Both the position numbers and the translations under genes were made by a program. A stretch of 36,558 nt of DNA from Rhodocyclaceae bacterium (lineage in GTDB: Bacteria > Pseudomonadota > Gammaproteobacteria > Burkholderiales > Rhodocyclaceae): the NCBI GenBank assembly GCA_003963315.1, contig RXJP01000001.1:12823-49380 (forward strand), written 5' to 3'. The notes under the pieces were generated by a model. The model saw only the letters and a list, made by a program, of their open reading frames with translations, had not been told where the DNA came from and made no database searches. Below are positions 23,295 through 32,551 of the stretch, piece after piece. Each line of letters begins with the position of its first letter. Position 1 is the first letter of the stretch.

Positions 23295-24119
23295 ATGGAA
23301 CTGCTCTCCCTTTTTCATGCCCTCGTCCTCGGCGTCGTCGAAGGGCTCACCGAATTCCTGCCGGTGTCTTCCACCGGCCACCTGATCCTTGCCGGCGACC
23401 TGTTGGGTTTCAACGACGATAAGGGGAAATTGTTTGAAATCGTCATCCAGTCCGGCGCCATCCTGGCGGTGATGTGGGAATACCGGCAACGCATTGCCAA
23501 CGTCCTGTCCGGTATCGGCAGCGACCGTGGCGCGCAGAAGCTGGTCATCAATCTGTGCATCGCCTTTTTGCCCCTGGCCGTCCTCGGCCTGGCTTTCGGC
23601 AAGGCCATCAAAGCCCATCTGTTCAACCCCTACACCGTCGCCACGGCCTTCATCGTCGGCGGCCTGTTTATCCTTTGGGCGGAAAAACGGACGCACCGCA
23701 TCCGTTTTGAAAGCGTGGATGAAATAGGGCCGATGGACGCCTTGAAACTCGGCCTGGCCCAGGCGCTGGCGCTGATTCCCGGCACCTCCCGTTCCGGCGC
23801 CACCATCATCGGCGGCCTGTTCTTCGGTCTTTCCCGCCGGGCGGCGACGGAGTTTTCCTTCTTCCTCGCCATTCCCACCCTGCTGGCCGCTACGGCCTAC
23901 CAGCTCTACAAGGAGCGGGCCCTGCTCAATGCCGACGACATCGGCATGTGGGTCGTCGGTTTCGTCGCCGCTTTCATCTCCGCCTTCCTCTGCGTTCGCT
24001 GGTTGCTGCGTTACATCAGCAGCCATGACTTCACACTGTTCGCCTGGTACCGCATCGCCTTCGGCATCGTCGTCCTCGCCACCGCCCATTTCGGCTGGGT
24101 GGACTGGACGGCATCCTGA
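23295..24119 (+). CDS. uppP: Undecaprenyl-diphosphatase
   Basis: A 274-residue polytopic membrane phosphatase (BacA/UppP family) that recycles undecaprenyl diphosphate to the lipid carrier for peptidoglycan and surface glycans. The two signature regions are [16 protein letters not shown] (Glu-rich, about 15-30) and PGTSRSGAT. About eight hydrophobic helices are visible. The ATG at 23295 gives the family N-terminus ([17 protein letters not shown]). It is 13 bp before the YqiA-type esterase. Confidence 0.95.
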   Translation: MELLSLFHALVLGVVEGLTEFLPVSSTGHLILAGDLLGFNDDKGKLFEIVIQSGAILAVMWEYRQRIANVLSGIGSDRGAQKLVINLCIAFLPLAVLGLAFGKAIKAHLFNPYTVATAFIVGGLFILWAEKRTHRIRFESVDEIGPMDALKLGLAQALALIPGTSRSGATIIGGLFFGLSRRAATEFSFFLAIPTLLAATAYQLYKERALLNADDIGMWVVGFVAAFISAFLCVRWLLRYISSHDFTLFAWYRIAFGIVVLATAHFGWVDWTAS

Positions 24120-24132
24120 GGATGGACTGTTC

Positions 24133-24711
24133 GTGCTGCTTTACCTGCATGGATTCAAATCCTCTCCCCAATCGGCAAAAGCGCAACAGCTCAAAGCGAT
24201 AGCCGAAGCCCAGGGCGTTCCCTTCGCTTGTCCGCAATTGGCGGTCTCGGCCGCAGAAACCGTTGGCATACTGGAAGCATTGATCGCCGCGAACGGGAAT
24301 GCGGTGACCCTGGTCGGTTCATCCCTCGGCGGCCATTACGCCACCTGGCTGGCGGAGCGCCATGGCTGCAAAGCGGTACTGGTCAACCCCGCTGTGCTGG
24401 CCCATCTATCCCTGGAGCCTTTCCTCGGACCTCAGACCCACTACCACAGCGGCGAGGCCTTCGAATTCACCCAGCGGCACATCGATGAACTGCGCGCCCT
24501 GGACCTGCCGGCCATCACCCGCCCAGAACGCTATTGGCTGTTGGCGGAGGAAGGCGACGAGGTGCTGGACTACCGCCATGCCGTGGCCCGTTACGCCGGT
24601 GCGAAGCAGACCCTACTGCCTGGCGGCGACCACAGTTTCACCCGTTGGGTCGACTATCTGCCCCAGATCATCGCTTTTTCCCGCGGGGCGCCCGAAGGGG
24701 GCAGAGGCTAA
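24133..24711 (+). CDS. yqiA: YqiA-type alpha/beta-hydrolase esterase
   Basis: A 192-residue protein (E. coli YqiA is 193). It starts at GTG with the family N-terminus (V/M)LLYLHGFKSSP, preceded by GAGGA about 10 nt upstream. The probable triad is Ser64 in the nucleophile elbow VGSSLGGHYA, an acid at Asp142 or Asp146 (EEGDEVLDY), and His167 (GGDHSF). The family hydrolyses short acyl-CoA or p-nitrophenyl esters in vitro; the physiological substrate is unknown. It is probably co-transcribed with uppP. Confidence 0.88.
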   Translation: MLLYLHGFKSSPQSAKAQQLKAIAEAQGVPFACPQLAVSAAETVGILEALIAANGNAVTLVGSSLGGHYATWLAERHGCKAVLVNPAVLAHLSLEPFLGPQTHYHSGEAFEFTQRHIDELRALDLPAITRPERYWLLAEEGDEVLDYRHAVARYAGAKQTLLPGGDHSFTRWVDYLPQIIAFSRGAPEGGRG

Positions 24712-24889
24712 GAGCCGTCGCCATAGTGTGCGCCCTCGCTATTGCGCCATGAGGTGTACGTTCCCATCGTGGCGTTTGATCCCTCTCCAAACAGCATACT
24801 TTGCGTCACTAAAACCATACTGAAATCAATGAATTGGTTCTGGTGTAGATTCCGTCTTGAATCGATTGTCATGTTCGGGGAGTTCCAGC

Positions 24890-26329
24890 ATGCAAGACGA
24901 AAAGCCGGATGAGACACAAGCGCTGACCCCATCGTTGGCCCAGGAGGAAATCCTGCGGCGTTCGGTGGAATGGGCGCCCAGCGCCATGATTATGGTGGAC
25001 CAGGAGGGCCGCATTGTCCTTGGCAATGCCCAGGCCGAGCGCCTGTTCGGCTATACCAGCGCGGAACTGGCCGGCCAGCCGGTGGAAGTGTTGGTACCGG
25101 AACGCTTTCGCGGACAACATCCCCACGACCGCCGTAGTTTCGCTGCGGCTCCCCAACCGAGGCCCATGGGTGTCGGCCGCGACCTGTTCGCCCGGCACCG
25201 GGATGGCAGCGAGTTCCAGGTGGAAATCGGCCTCAATCCCATCTCTACGGACAGCGGCCCCATGGTCCTGGTGGCCGTTGTGGACATCACCGAACGCAAG
25301 CGCCAGGAAGAGCGTTTCCGCCGCATGGTGGAATACGCCCCCAGCGCCATGGTGTTGGTCGACAAGGACGGCTTGATCGCCATGGTCAATGCCCAGGCCG
25401 AGCGCCTGTTCGGCTATGTCCGTGATGACCTGGTGGGCCAACCGGTGGAGATGTTGGTGCCCGATCGTTTTCGTCAGCATCACGGCGCCTTTCGCCATGG
25501 TTTCCATTCACAACCCCAGGCACGCCCCATGGGCATGGGCCGCGACCTGTTCGCCCGGCGCCACGACGGCAGCGAATTCCCGGTGGAGATCGGCCTCAAC
25601 CCCATTGATACCGGCGAGGGTTCCATGGTGCTCGCGTCCATTGTCGACCTGACGGAAAGGCAGCGGGTGCAACAGGGGCTGGAGCGCGCCTTGCAGGAAA
25701 AGACAGTGCTGCTCAACGAGGTGCACCATCGGGTCAAGAACAATCTCCAGGTGGTGTCCAGCCTGCTCAACCTTCAAGCCCAGTCTCTCAACGACCCCTT
25801 GGTCAGAGCCGCCCTGGACGAAAGTCAGAACCGCGTTCGTGCCATGGCGCTGACCCACCAGTTGCTCTACGAGCGCAAGGACTTCTCCCGCCTTGATCTG
25901 GGGGAGTACCTGGAAAGATTGACGAGCCTGTTGCGTAGTTCCTATCGCGGCGGTAGCCGGGTGGAGTTGCGCTTGCAGGTGTCGGAGGAAAAACTCTATT
26001 TGGACTTGGAACGGGCCATTCCCTGCGGGCTGGTGGTGAACGAACTGGTCAGCAACGCTTTCAAGCATGCATTTCCCGGCGACACCGGCGGCGAGATATT
26101 CGTCGCCCTGGCGGCGGAGCCTGACGGCATGGTTCTGCTTACTGTGGCGGACACCGGGGTCGGCATGCCGTTCGGGTTCGACATGACGCAGGTGAAGTCC
26201 CTCGGCCTGCAACTGGTACCCCTGCTGGTGGAACAAATTCTGGGCACGCTCATCGTGCCCGAACAATCCGTTGGTACCTGCTTTTCTGTTCGCTTTCCGC
26301 TCAGGAACAACAAGGAGCCCCGATCATGA
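24890..26329 (+). CDS. PAS-PAS-HisKA_2 sensor histidine kinase
   Basis: A 479-residue soluble kinase with no membrane segment. Two tandem PAS domains (about 21-138 and 142-259) are near copies: both contain NAQAERLFGY, GQPVE.LVP, GRDLFAR, DGSEF and VEIGLNPI. The kinase core has the HisKA_2 phospho-acceptor region LLNEVHHRVKNNLQ (His279/His280), N box VVNELVSNAFKHAF and G box ADTGVGMP. The ATG at 24890 follows GGGGAG with 7-nt spacing. It overlaps the next gene by ATGA, so its partner is probably that REC-GGDEF-EAL protein. The ligand is unknown. Confidence 0.9.
   Translation: MQDEKPDETQALTPSLAQEEILRRSVEWAPSAMIMVDQEGRIVLGNAQAERLFGYTSAELAGQPVEVLVPERFRGQHPHDRRSFAAAPQPRPMGVGRDLFARHRDGSEFQVEIGLNPISTDSGPMVLVAVVDITERKRQEERFRRMVEYAPSAMVLVDKDGLIAMVNAQAERLFGYVRDDLVGQPVEMLVPDRFRQHHGAFRHGFHSQPQARPMGMGRDLFARRHDGSEFPVEIGLNPIDTGEGSMVLASIVDLTERQRVQQGLERALQEKTVLLNEVHHRVKNNLQVVSSLLNLQAQSLNDPLVRAALDESQNRVRAMALTHQLLYERKDFSRLDLGEYLERLTSLLRSSYRGGSRVELRLQVSEEKLYLDLERAIPCGLVVNELVSNAFKHAFPGDTGGEIFVALAAEPDGMVLLTVADTGVGMPFGFDMTQVKSLGLQLVPLLVEQILGTLIVPEQSVGTCFSVRFPLRNNKEPRS
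25024..25558 (+). repeat. Tandem internal duplication of a 363-bp PAS-coding unit
   Basis: A 31-nt identical block occurs at 25024 and 25387. A second block (GGCCGCGACCTGTTCGCCCG) occurs at 25175 and 25538. Both pairs are offset by exactly 363 bp, or 121 codons, one PAS domain. This indicates in-frame duplication. Confidence 0.8.
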
Positions 26330-28770
26330 AACCGCCCGTCAGCCTCATGCTGGTGGAAGATGAACGCCTGGTCGCCCTCGACTTGAAAAACCAACTGCAG
26401 GCCTTCGGCTACCGCATCGACGCCACCGTGGCCAGCGGTGAGCAGGCCGTGGCGCGCGCCCAGGCCGGCGCCCATGACCTGATCCTCATGGACATCAATC
26501 TCGAAGGCGTCATGGATGGTATCGAGGCGGCGCGGGAAATCCAGCACCGACAAGGTATTCCGGTCATTTTCCTCACCGCCTACGCCGAGGACGAAACCCT
26601 GGAGCGCGCCCTCAGCAGCCGCCCCTTCGGTTATCTGGTCAAACCCTGCGAAGGCCGGGAGTTGCATGCCTCCATCCAGATGGCATTGGCCCGGCGGGAA
26701 GTGGAAATGGCTGTGGAGCAAAGCCAGGCCCGGCTCAAACTGGCCATCGATGCCGCTTCCCTCGGCGTATTGGAATGGAATCTGCGGTCCCGGCGTTTAC
26801 TGGGCGAGGGCTATCTGGAATCCATCCAGGCGGACGGGATGGTGACCCTGGATGAAGACAGCGACACCTTCATCGCCCGCATCCACGAGGAGGACCGGCC
26901 CCGGGTCATCGCGGCCATGGAGAACACCTGCCGCGACGGCCATGCAGCCAAGGTGGCGTTCCGTCCCCATCGCCTCCATAAGGACGACGATACCCGCTAC
27001 CTGGAGGCCCACATCAAGGCTTATCCGCCGCCGCCGGACGTGCCATCGCGGGTGGTGGGCATTCTCCAGGACGTGACGGAACGCCGCCGCACCGAAGAAC
27101 GCATGCGTCAATCCAGCGTGGTGTTCGACACGGCGGCGGAAGCCATCATGATCACCGATACCCAGCGGCGACTGGTGGCGGTGAACGCCTCCTTCAGCCG
27201 CATTACCGGCTACGGTGAGCACGAAGCCTTGGGCAAGGATCCCGACCTGCTGCTCAACACCCTGCGCGACAGCGACCATTTTTTCCCTCTGCTGGCCGCC
27301 AGCGGGACCGAATACTGGCAAGGGGAAGTGTTCTGTCAACGCCGCACCGGCGAGGAGTTCCCGGCCTGGGAAAGTCTCAGCCTGGTACGTAATGCGGACG
27401 GCCAGATCACCCATTACGTCACGGCCTTTTCCGATATTTCCGCCATCCATTCCGCCGAGGAAAAGCTCAACCATCTCGCCCACCACGATGCCCTCACCGG
27501 ACTGCCCAACCGGTTGATGTTCGAGGACCGCTTCGACTACGCCATCCAACAGGCCCGGCGACAGCAGCAGACCTTGCTGCTCCTGTTTGTGGATCTGGAT
27601 AGCTTCAAGGTGGTGAACGACACCCTGGGCCATGCCGTGGGCGACCAATTGCTGCAGGAAGTCAGCCTGCGCCTGCGCAGCGTGCTTCGTCGCAGCGACA
27701 CCGTGGCGCGGTTGGGGGGGGACGAATTCGTCGTCATGGTGTCCGACAATCCCAGCGGGGATGATGCCGCCCATCTGGCGACCAAGATCCTCGACATCCT
27801 CAAACAGCCCGTGATCCTGGCCGGGGAGCGCCTTACCGTCGGCGCCAGCATCGGCATCTCGGTTTATCCGGATCATGGCAGCGACCGCCACCTGCTGATG
27901 CGGGCCGCCGATATCGCCATGTACGCCGCCAAGAATGCCGGCCGCAACCGCTTCCAGTTCTATACCGAAGACATGACCCAGCGCGCCGACGAGCGCATGA
28001 AGATGGAACAAGGCCTGCGCCGCGCCATCGAAGAGGACGCGCTGGCCGTGCATTACCAGCCCCAGGTGTTGCTGAATACCGCCGCCATCGTCGGCGTCGA
28101 GGCCCTGGCCCGTTGGCCCCATCCGGCTCAAGGCATGATTCCCCCGGACCGCTTTATTCCCGTGGCCGAGGAAAGCGGCGTGATCGAGGCGTTGGGCCGC
28201 TGGGTACTGCACAAGGCTTGCAGTGAGGTCGTCGGCCTGACCGACGGCGCCGGACGGCAATTGCGCCTGGCGGTGAACGTATCGGCCAAACAGTTCATGA
28301 GCGACGGCTTTGTCGCCGCCGTCACCGACATCCTGGCCAGAACGGGTTTCCCCGCCGCATTCCTGGAACTGGAAATCACCGAAAGCACCTTGCAGGTGTT
28401 GGAGCGCAGCGTCAGCATCCTCAACGCCCTCAAAGCCCAGGGCATTTCCGTCAGCATCGACGACTTCGGTACCGGCTATTCGTCCCTTAGCGTGCTCCAT
28501 CGCCTGCCCATTGACCGGCTGAAGGTGGACCGCTCCTTCATCATCGATTTGGCAGACAAGCCGGAAAAGATCGTGGTGGTTAACGCCATCAATGTGCTGG
28601 CCCACGCCATGGGGATGAAAGTCGTGGTGGAAGGCATAGAACAGACGGACCAATGGCAGGCCATGCAGGCCCTGGGCTGCGAGGAGGGGCAAGGCTACCT
28701 GTTCAGCCGGCCGGTAGCGAGGGATGCGCTCCTTGCCCTGCTGGGGCGGGAGAACCTGATGCCGTCCTAG
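26326..28770 (+). CDS. REC-PAS-PAS-GGDEF-EAL cyclic-di-GMP protein
   Basis: An 814-residue protein. The receiver domain (about 5-118) has Glu11-Asp12, phospho-acceptor Asp56, Thr84 and Lys106. Two PAS-type modules lie at about 130-252 and 260-375. The GGDEF domain (about 380-545) keeps its active motif (464-468) and an inhibitory RxxD site (455-458) five residues upstream. The EAL domain (about 560-805) keeps Glu592-Ala-Leu, DDFGTGYSS (712-720) and KVDRSF, but has EGIEQ where EGVET is common. It may both make and break c-di-GMP under phosphorylation control by the kinase whose gene overlaps it. Which activity dominates cannot be told from sequence. Confidence 0.93.
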   Translation: MKPPVSLMLVEDERLVALDLKNQLQAFGYRIDATVASGEQAVARAQAGAHDLILMDINLEGVMDGIEAAREIQHRQGIPVIFLTAYAEDETLERALSSRPFGYLVKPCEGRELHASIQMALARREVEMAVEQSQARLKLAIDAASLGVLEWNLRSRRLLGEGYLESIQADGMVTLDEDSDTFIARIHEEDRPRVIAAMENTCRDGHAAKVAFRPHRLHKDDDTRYLEAHIKAYPPPPDVPSRVVGILQDVTERRRTEERMRQSSVVFDTAAEAIMITDTQRRLVAVNASFSRITGYGEHEALGKDPDLLLNTLRDSDHFFPLLAASGTEYWQGEVFCQRRTGEEFPAWESLSLVRNADGQITHYVTAFSDISAIHSAEEKLNHLAHHDALTGLPNRLMFEDRFDYAIQQARRQQQTLLLLFVDLDSFKVVNDTLGHAVGDQLLQEVSLRLRSVLRRSDTVARLGGDEFVVMVSDNPSGDDAAHLATKILDILKQPVILAGERLTVGASIGISVYPDHGSDRHLLMRAADIAMYAAKNAGRNRFQFYTEDMTQRADERMKMEQGLRRAIEEDALAVHYQPQVLLNTAAIVGVEALARWPHPAQGMIPPDRFIPVAEESGVIEALGRWVLHKACSEVVGLTDGAGRQLRLAVNVSAKQFMSDGFVAAVTDILARTGFPAAFLELEITESTLQVLERSVSILNALKAQGISVSIDDFGTGYSSLSVLHRLPIDRLKVDRSFIIDLADKPEKIVVVNAINVLAHAMGMKVVVEGIEQTDQWQAMQALGCEEGQGYLFSRPVARDALLALLGRENLMPS

Positions 28771-28875
28771 CTCTTCGCCATTTCCGTCGCGGGCGGGCCT
28801 GCGGTTTCGCCAGCGGATAGGGGTTTCAGGGATAATCGCGCCCTTTCCCATTCGGGTTCCCCATCCCGCTTCCCC

Positions 28876-30789
28876 ATGAATGTCCTGTTTGAAGAAGAAG
28901 GCGCTTTCAAGGCCGGTGTCGTGCTGGCCGACCAGACCACCTCGCTCCAGGTGGAGCTGCCCTCGGGTAAGCGCAGCAAGGTCAAGGCCGCCAACGTGTT
29001 GCTGCGTTTCGATGGCATCGCCCCCGCGGAATTGATGGCGAAGGCCGAGGCCGGTGCGGAGGAGATCGAGGCCGATTTCCTGTGGGAAGTGTGCCCCGAC
29101 GACGAATTCGGTTTCGAGGCCCTGGCCGAGGAATACCAGGGTCACAAACCGACCCCCGCGGAGTCCGCCGCAGTGCTGCTGCGCCTGCATTCCGCCCCCA
29201 TGTATTTCCACCGCAAGGGCAAGGGCCGTTTCCGCAAGGCGCCGCCGGATATTCTCCAGGCCGCCCTGGCCGGCCTGGAAAAAAAGAAGCAGCAGGCCGC
29301 CGCCGCCGAGCGCATGGTGGCGCAGCTCAAGGCCGGCCAACTGCCCGCCGAGATTGCCCCCCTGCTCACGCAGATGCTCTACAAGCCCGACCGCAACCGC
29401 CTGGAAACCAAGGCCCTGGAAGCGGCCTGCGGCGCACTGGGCGTATCCGTACCCAGGCTGCTACAGCAATGTGGCGCCTTGAACGACACCCACGACTACC
29501 ACCTCGGGAAATTCCTTTTCGAATTTTTCCCCAAGGGCACCGATTACCCGACTGAGGAGGTGCCTTCAACTGTTGAAGGCCTACCCATGGCGGCAGTCCA
29601 AGCCTTTTCCATCGACGACGCCCACACCACGGAAATCGATGACGCCTTCTCCGTGGCCTTCAAGCCCGACGGCGGCATGACCGTGGGCATCCACATCGCC
29701 GCGCCGGGCCTGGGCATCACGCCGGACTCCGCCTTGGGCCAGGAGGCCCGCGTCCGCCTGTCCACGGTGTACATGCCCGGGCGCAAGATCACCATGCTGC
29801 CCGACGCCGTGGTGGAGTGCTTCACCCTCGCCGCCGGCCGCACCGTGCCCGCCCTGTCCCTCTATCTCGACGTGGCCGCCGACCTGCGCATCCTCAGCCA
29901 CGAAACCCGGCTGGAAATGGTGGCCATTGCCGCCAATCTGCGCCACCACGACATCGAACCGGTATTCAACGAAGAAACCCTGGCGGCGGGTCTGGGCGAC
30001 TTCCCCTTCAGTGCGGAACTCAAACGCCTGTGGGAATTGGCCACGGTGCTGGAAGCCGGTCGCGGCGCGGCGGGGCAACAGAATCGCAAGGACTACAACT
30101 TCGTGGTGGACTGGGGGCGCGACACCGCCTTCGGCCCCGGCCACATCGAGATCGGCCAACGCTCCCGGGGTTCGCCCCTGGATACCCTGGTGGCGGAGCT
30201 GATGATCGTCGCCAACGCCACCTGGGGCAAGCGCCTGGCCGAGGCCGGCATTCCCGGGCTGTATCGGGTACAGACCGGAGGCAAGGTGCGCATGAGCACC
30301 GTCGCCGCACCCCATGAGGGTCTGGGCGTGGATTGCTATGCCTGGTCCTCATCGCCCCTGCGTCGCTATGTGGACCTGGTGAACCAGTGGCAACTCATTT
30401 CCAATTTGCGCGGCGAGGCGCCGGTGTTCCCGCCCAAGTCCGCCGAGCTGATGGCGGCCATGCGGGATTTCGAGATCACCTATGCCGCCTACGCCGACTT
30501 CCAGCGCGCCATGGAACGCTACTGGTGCCTGCGTTGGCTGGCCCAGGAAGGGGTGCGCCAAGCCACCGCCACGGTGATCAAGGAAAGCCTGGTGCGGCTG
30601 GACGATGTTCCCCTGGTGCTCAAGGTGCCGTCCCTACCGGCCTTGGATCGGGGCGTGGCGGTACGCCTGGAAATTGGTGCGGTGGATTTGCTGGAAGCGG
30701 AAGGCCAGGCCCGATACCTTGAATTGCTGGCAACCCCCGCGCCTGATGCGGCTTTAAGCGAAGAAGAGGAAGAGGGGGCCGGCGAGTAA
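28876..30789 (+). CDS. RNase II/RNB-domain exoribonuclease
   Basis: A 637-residue protein. The N-terminal region has an OB-like start and helical linker (Glu/Lys-rich, 80-230). The RNB catalytic domain begins near 243 with FSIDDAHTTEIDDAFS. Here Asp247, Asp255 and Asp256 correspond to E. coli RNase II Asp201, Asp209 and Asp210, and Glu253 replaces Asp207. GIHIA and SSSPLRRYVDLVNQ are further RNB landmarks. It degrades RNA 3' to 5'. The C-terminal S1-like part is short and ends in an acidic EEEEEGAGE tail. GATAAT at 28831-28836 is a possible -10. The order RNB, tonB-like, aroE, mtgA is common in betaproteobacteria. Confidence 0.88.
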   Translation: MNVLFEEEGAFKAGVVLADQTTSLQVELPSGKRSKVKAANVLLRFDGIAPAELMAKAEAGAEEIEADFLWEVCPDDEFGFEALAEEYQGHKPTPAESAAVLLRLHSAPMYFHRKGKGRFRKAPPDILQAALAGLEKKKQQAAAAERMVAQLKAGQLPAEIAPLLTQMLYKPDRNRLETKALEAACGALGVSVPRLLQQCGALNDTHDYHLGKFLFEFFPKGTDYPTEEVPSTVEGLPMAAVQAFSIDDAHTTEIDDAFSVAFKPDGGMTVGIHIAAPGLGITPDSALGQEARVRLSTVYMPGRKITMLPDAVVECFTLAAGRTVPALSLYLDVAADLRILSHETRLEMVAIAANLRHHDIEPVFNEETLAAGLGDFPFSAELKRLWELATVLEAGRGAAGQQNRKDYNFVVDWGRDTAFGPGHIEIGQRSRGSPLDTLVAELMIVANATWGKRLAEAGIPGLYRVQTGGKVRMSTVAAPHEGLGVDCYAWSSSPLRRYVDLVNQWQLISNLRGEAPVFPPKSAELMAAMRDFEITYAAYADFQRAMERYWCLRWLAQEGVRQATATVIKESLVRLDDVPLVLKVPSLPALDRGVAVRLEIGAVDLLEAEGQARYLELLATPAPDAALSEEEEEGAGE

Positions 30790-30800
30790 AATTGCCGGCC

Positions 30801-31706
30801 ATGTCCGCGCCGCGCACGCTTTCCCCCCATCCTCCCATGCCTGCCCTCCTGGCCGGCATGCGGCCGAGCGAGCGCAACCTGACCCTGGCCCTGGGCGTTT
30901 CCTTCGTCTTCCACGCCCTGCTGCTGGCGGTGCATTTCACCTATCCGGATGCGCTGGCCCGAGCCAAGGAACGTGCCCTGGACGTGGTGCTGGTGAACGC
31001 CAAACACAACCGCCGCCCCGACCAGGCCCAAGCCAAGGCCCAGGCCAATCTGGACGGCGGCGGCAATACCGACCAGGATCGCCGCGCCACCACGCCGCTG
31101 CCGCCCTCCGAACAGGTCAAGGAAGGCAACGACCTGGTGGCCGCGCAACAGCGGGTGGCCGAGCTGGAGGCCCAGCAACGGCAGATGATGACCCGCTTGA
31201 ATAGCGACCAACGTGTGCGCAGCGATGCGCGCCAGGAAGACAAGCTGCCGGTGCAGCCCACCGTCTCCGGCTTCGACCTGGTGAACCGGGCCATGGCCGT
31301 GGCTCGTCTGGAAGCGCAGATCGACCGGCAGATGGACGACTACAACAAGCGCCCCCGCAAGAAATTCGTCGGCGCCCGCACCGAGGAATACCTGCCCGCC
31401 CAGTACATCGAGGATTGGCGCTTGAAGGTGGAGCGGGTCGGCAACCTCAACTATCCCGAGGCCGCCCGGGGCAAGCTCTATGGCAGCCTGGTGGTGTATA
31501 TCGAGATCAACCAGAACGGCGAGTTGCTGCGGGCGGAAGTGCAGCGCTCTTCCGGGCAGAAGGTGCTGGATGAAGCCGCCCTGCGCATCCTGCGCCTGGC
31601 GGCACCCTACGGAAAATTCTCCGCCGAGATGCGCCAACAATTCGACGTGCTGGCCTTTGCGCGGACCTGGACCTTCTCCCAGTCGGATCAATTCCAATCC
31701 CAATAG
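30801..31706 (+). CDS. TonB-family energy-transducer-like protein
   Basis: A 301-residue protein. One N-terminal membrane anchor (about 27-47, LTLALGVSFVFHALLLAVHF) is followed by a Gln/Ala-rich periplasmic region with a probable coiled coil (AAQQRVAELEAQQRQMMTRL) and a C-terminal TonB_C fold (YPEAARGKLYGSLVVYIEI, DEAALRILRLAAPYG). TonB proteins couple the proton-motive force to outer-membrane receptors. No exbB/exbD genes are nearby and the linker is not Pro/Lys-rich, so a TonB-like role in envelope upkeep is equally possible. Start choice is uncertain: ATG 30801 or 30837, neither with a ribosome site. It lies 11 bp after the RNase gene. Confidence 0.82.
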   Translation: MSAPRTLSPHPPMPALLAGMRPSERNLTLALGVSFVFHALLLAVHFTYPDALARAKERALDVVLVNAKHNRRPDQAQAKAQANLDGGGNTDQDRRATTPLPPSEQVKEGNDLVAAQQRVAELEAQQRQMMTRLNSDQRVRSDARQEDKLPVQPTVSGFDLVNRAMAVARLEAQIDRQMDDYNKRPRKKFVGARTEEYLPAQYIEDWRLKVERVGNLNYPEAARGKLYGSLVVYIEINQNGELLRAEVQRSSGQKVLDEAALRILRLAAPYGKFSAEMRQQFDVLAFARTWTFSQSDQFQSQ

Positions 31707-31714
31707 AAAAACCG

Positions 31715-32518
31715 ATGACAGATAAATACGTCGTATTCGGCAATCCGGTGGCCCATTCCAAATCGCCCCGCATCCAGATGCTGTTCGCCCAACAAACGGG
31801 GCAGGACATGGTCTATACCCATCGCCTGGCGCCCCTCGACGGCTTCACCCCCGAGGTGCATGCCCTGCGGGCCGAAGGCGGGCGGGGCGCCAATGTCACC
31901 GTGCCTTTCAAGGAAGAGGCGTACCGCCTGTGCACCCGCTTGACGCCCCGCGCCCAGGTGGCCGAAGCGGTGAACACCCTGGTGTTTAATGGTGATGAAA
32001 TCCTCGGCGACAACACCGACGGTGCCGGGCTGTTGGCGGACATCGAGCGGGACCCGGGTTTCACCGTCACGGCCAAGCGCGTGCTGCTGATCGGCGCCGG
32101 CGGTGCTTCCCGCGGTGTGATCCAGCCCCTGCTGGAACGCCAGCCTGCCTGTCTGGTGGTGGCCAACCGCACGGCGGAAAAGGCGCAAGCCCTGGCCGAT
32201 ACTTTCGGCAATGCGGTGAGCGGCTGCGGCTTTGCCGAGCTGGCCGGACAGCATTTCGATGTCATCATCAATGCCACCTCTACCGGTTTGTCCAACGACG
32301 AACTGCCCCTGCCCCCGGGCCTCTTTGCCGCCGGCTGCCTGGCCTACGACATGATGTACGGCAAGGAAACCCCCTTCCTGCGCCAAGCCCGGGCCGCCGG
32401 CGCAAAGTGCATGGACGGCCTGGGCATGCTGGTGGAACAGGCGGCGGAATCCTTCGCTCTCTGGCGCGGCGTGCGCCCAGAGACCGATTCGGTCTTGGCC
32501 ACGGTACGCAATGACTGA
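31715..32518 (+). CDS. aroE: Shikimate dehydrogenase (NADP+)
   Basis: A 267-residue enzyme that reduces 3-dehydroshikimate to shikimate in aromatic amino-acid synthesis. Substrate residues are Ser15/Ser17 (AHSKSP), catalytic Lys66 (NVTVPFK) and Asp102 (DNTDG). The NADP glycine loop is GAGGASRG, followed by VVANRT, the Asn-Arg-Thr that prefers NADPH. The C-terminus has GLGMLVEQAAESF. It starts 8 bp after the TonB-like gene in the same operon. Confidence 0.96.
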   Translation: MTDKYVVFGNPVAHSKSPRIQMLFAQQTGQDMVYTHRLAPLDGFTPEVHALRAEGGRGANVTVPFKEEAYRLCTRLTPRAQVAEAVNTLVFNGDEILGDNTDGAGLLADIERDPGFTVTAKRVLLIGAGGASRGVIQPLLERQPACLVVANRTAEKAQALADTFGNAVSGCGFAELAGQHFDVIINATSTGLSNDELPLPPGLFAAGCLAYDMMYGKETPFLRQARAAGAKCMDGLGMLVEQAAESFALWRGVRPETDSVLATVRND

Positions 32519-32551
32519 AACCCCGTCGCCGCCAGAAGGACGGATGTTGTG

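Noticed and set aside
26797-29340. A very long open frame (over 840 codons) on the minus strand opposite the GGDEF-EAL gene
   Set aside because: It mirrors a GC-rich coding gene, has Gly/His/Gln-rich composition with no domain, and the plus-strand frame carries clear catalytic motifs. It is a codon-bias shadow.
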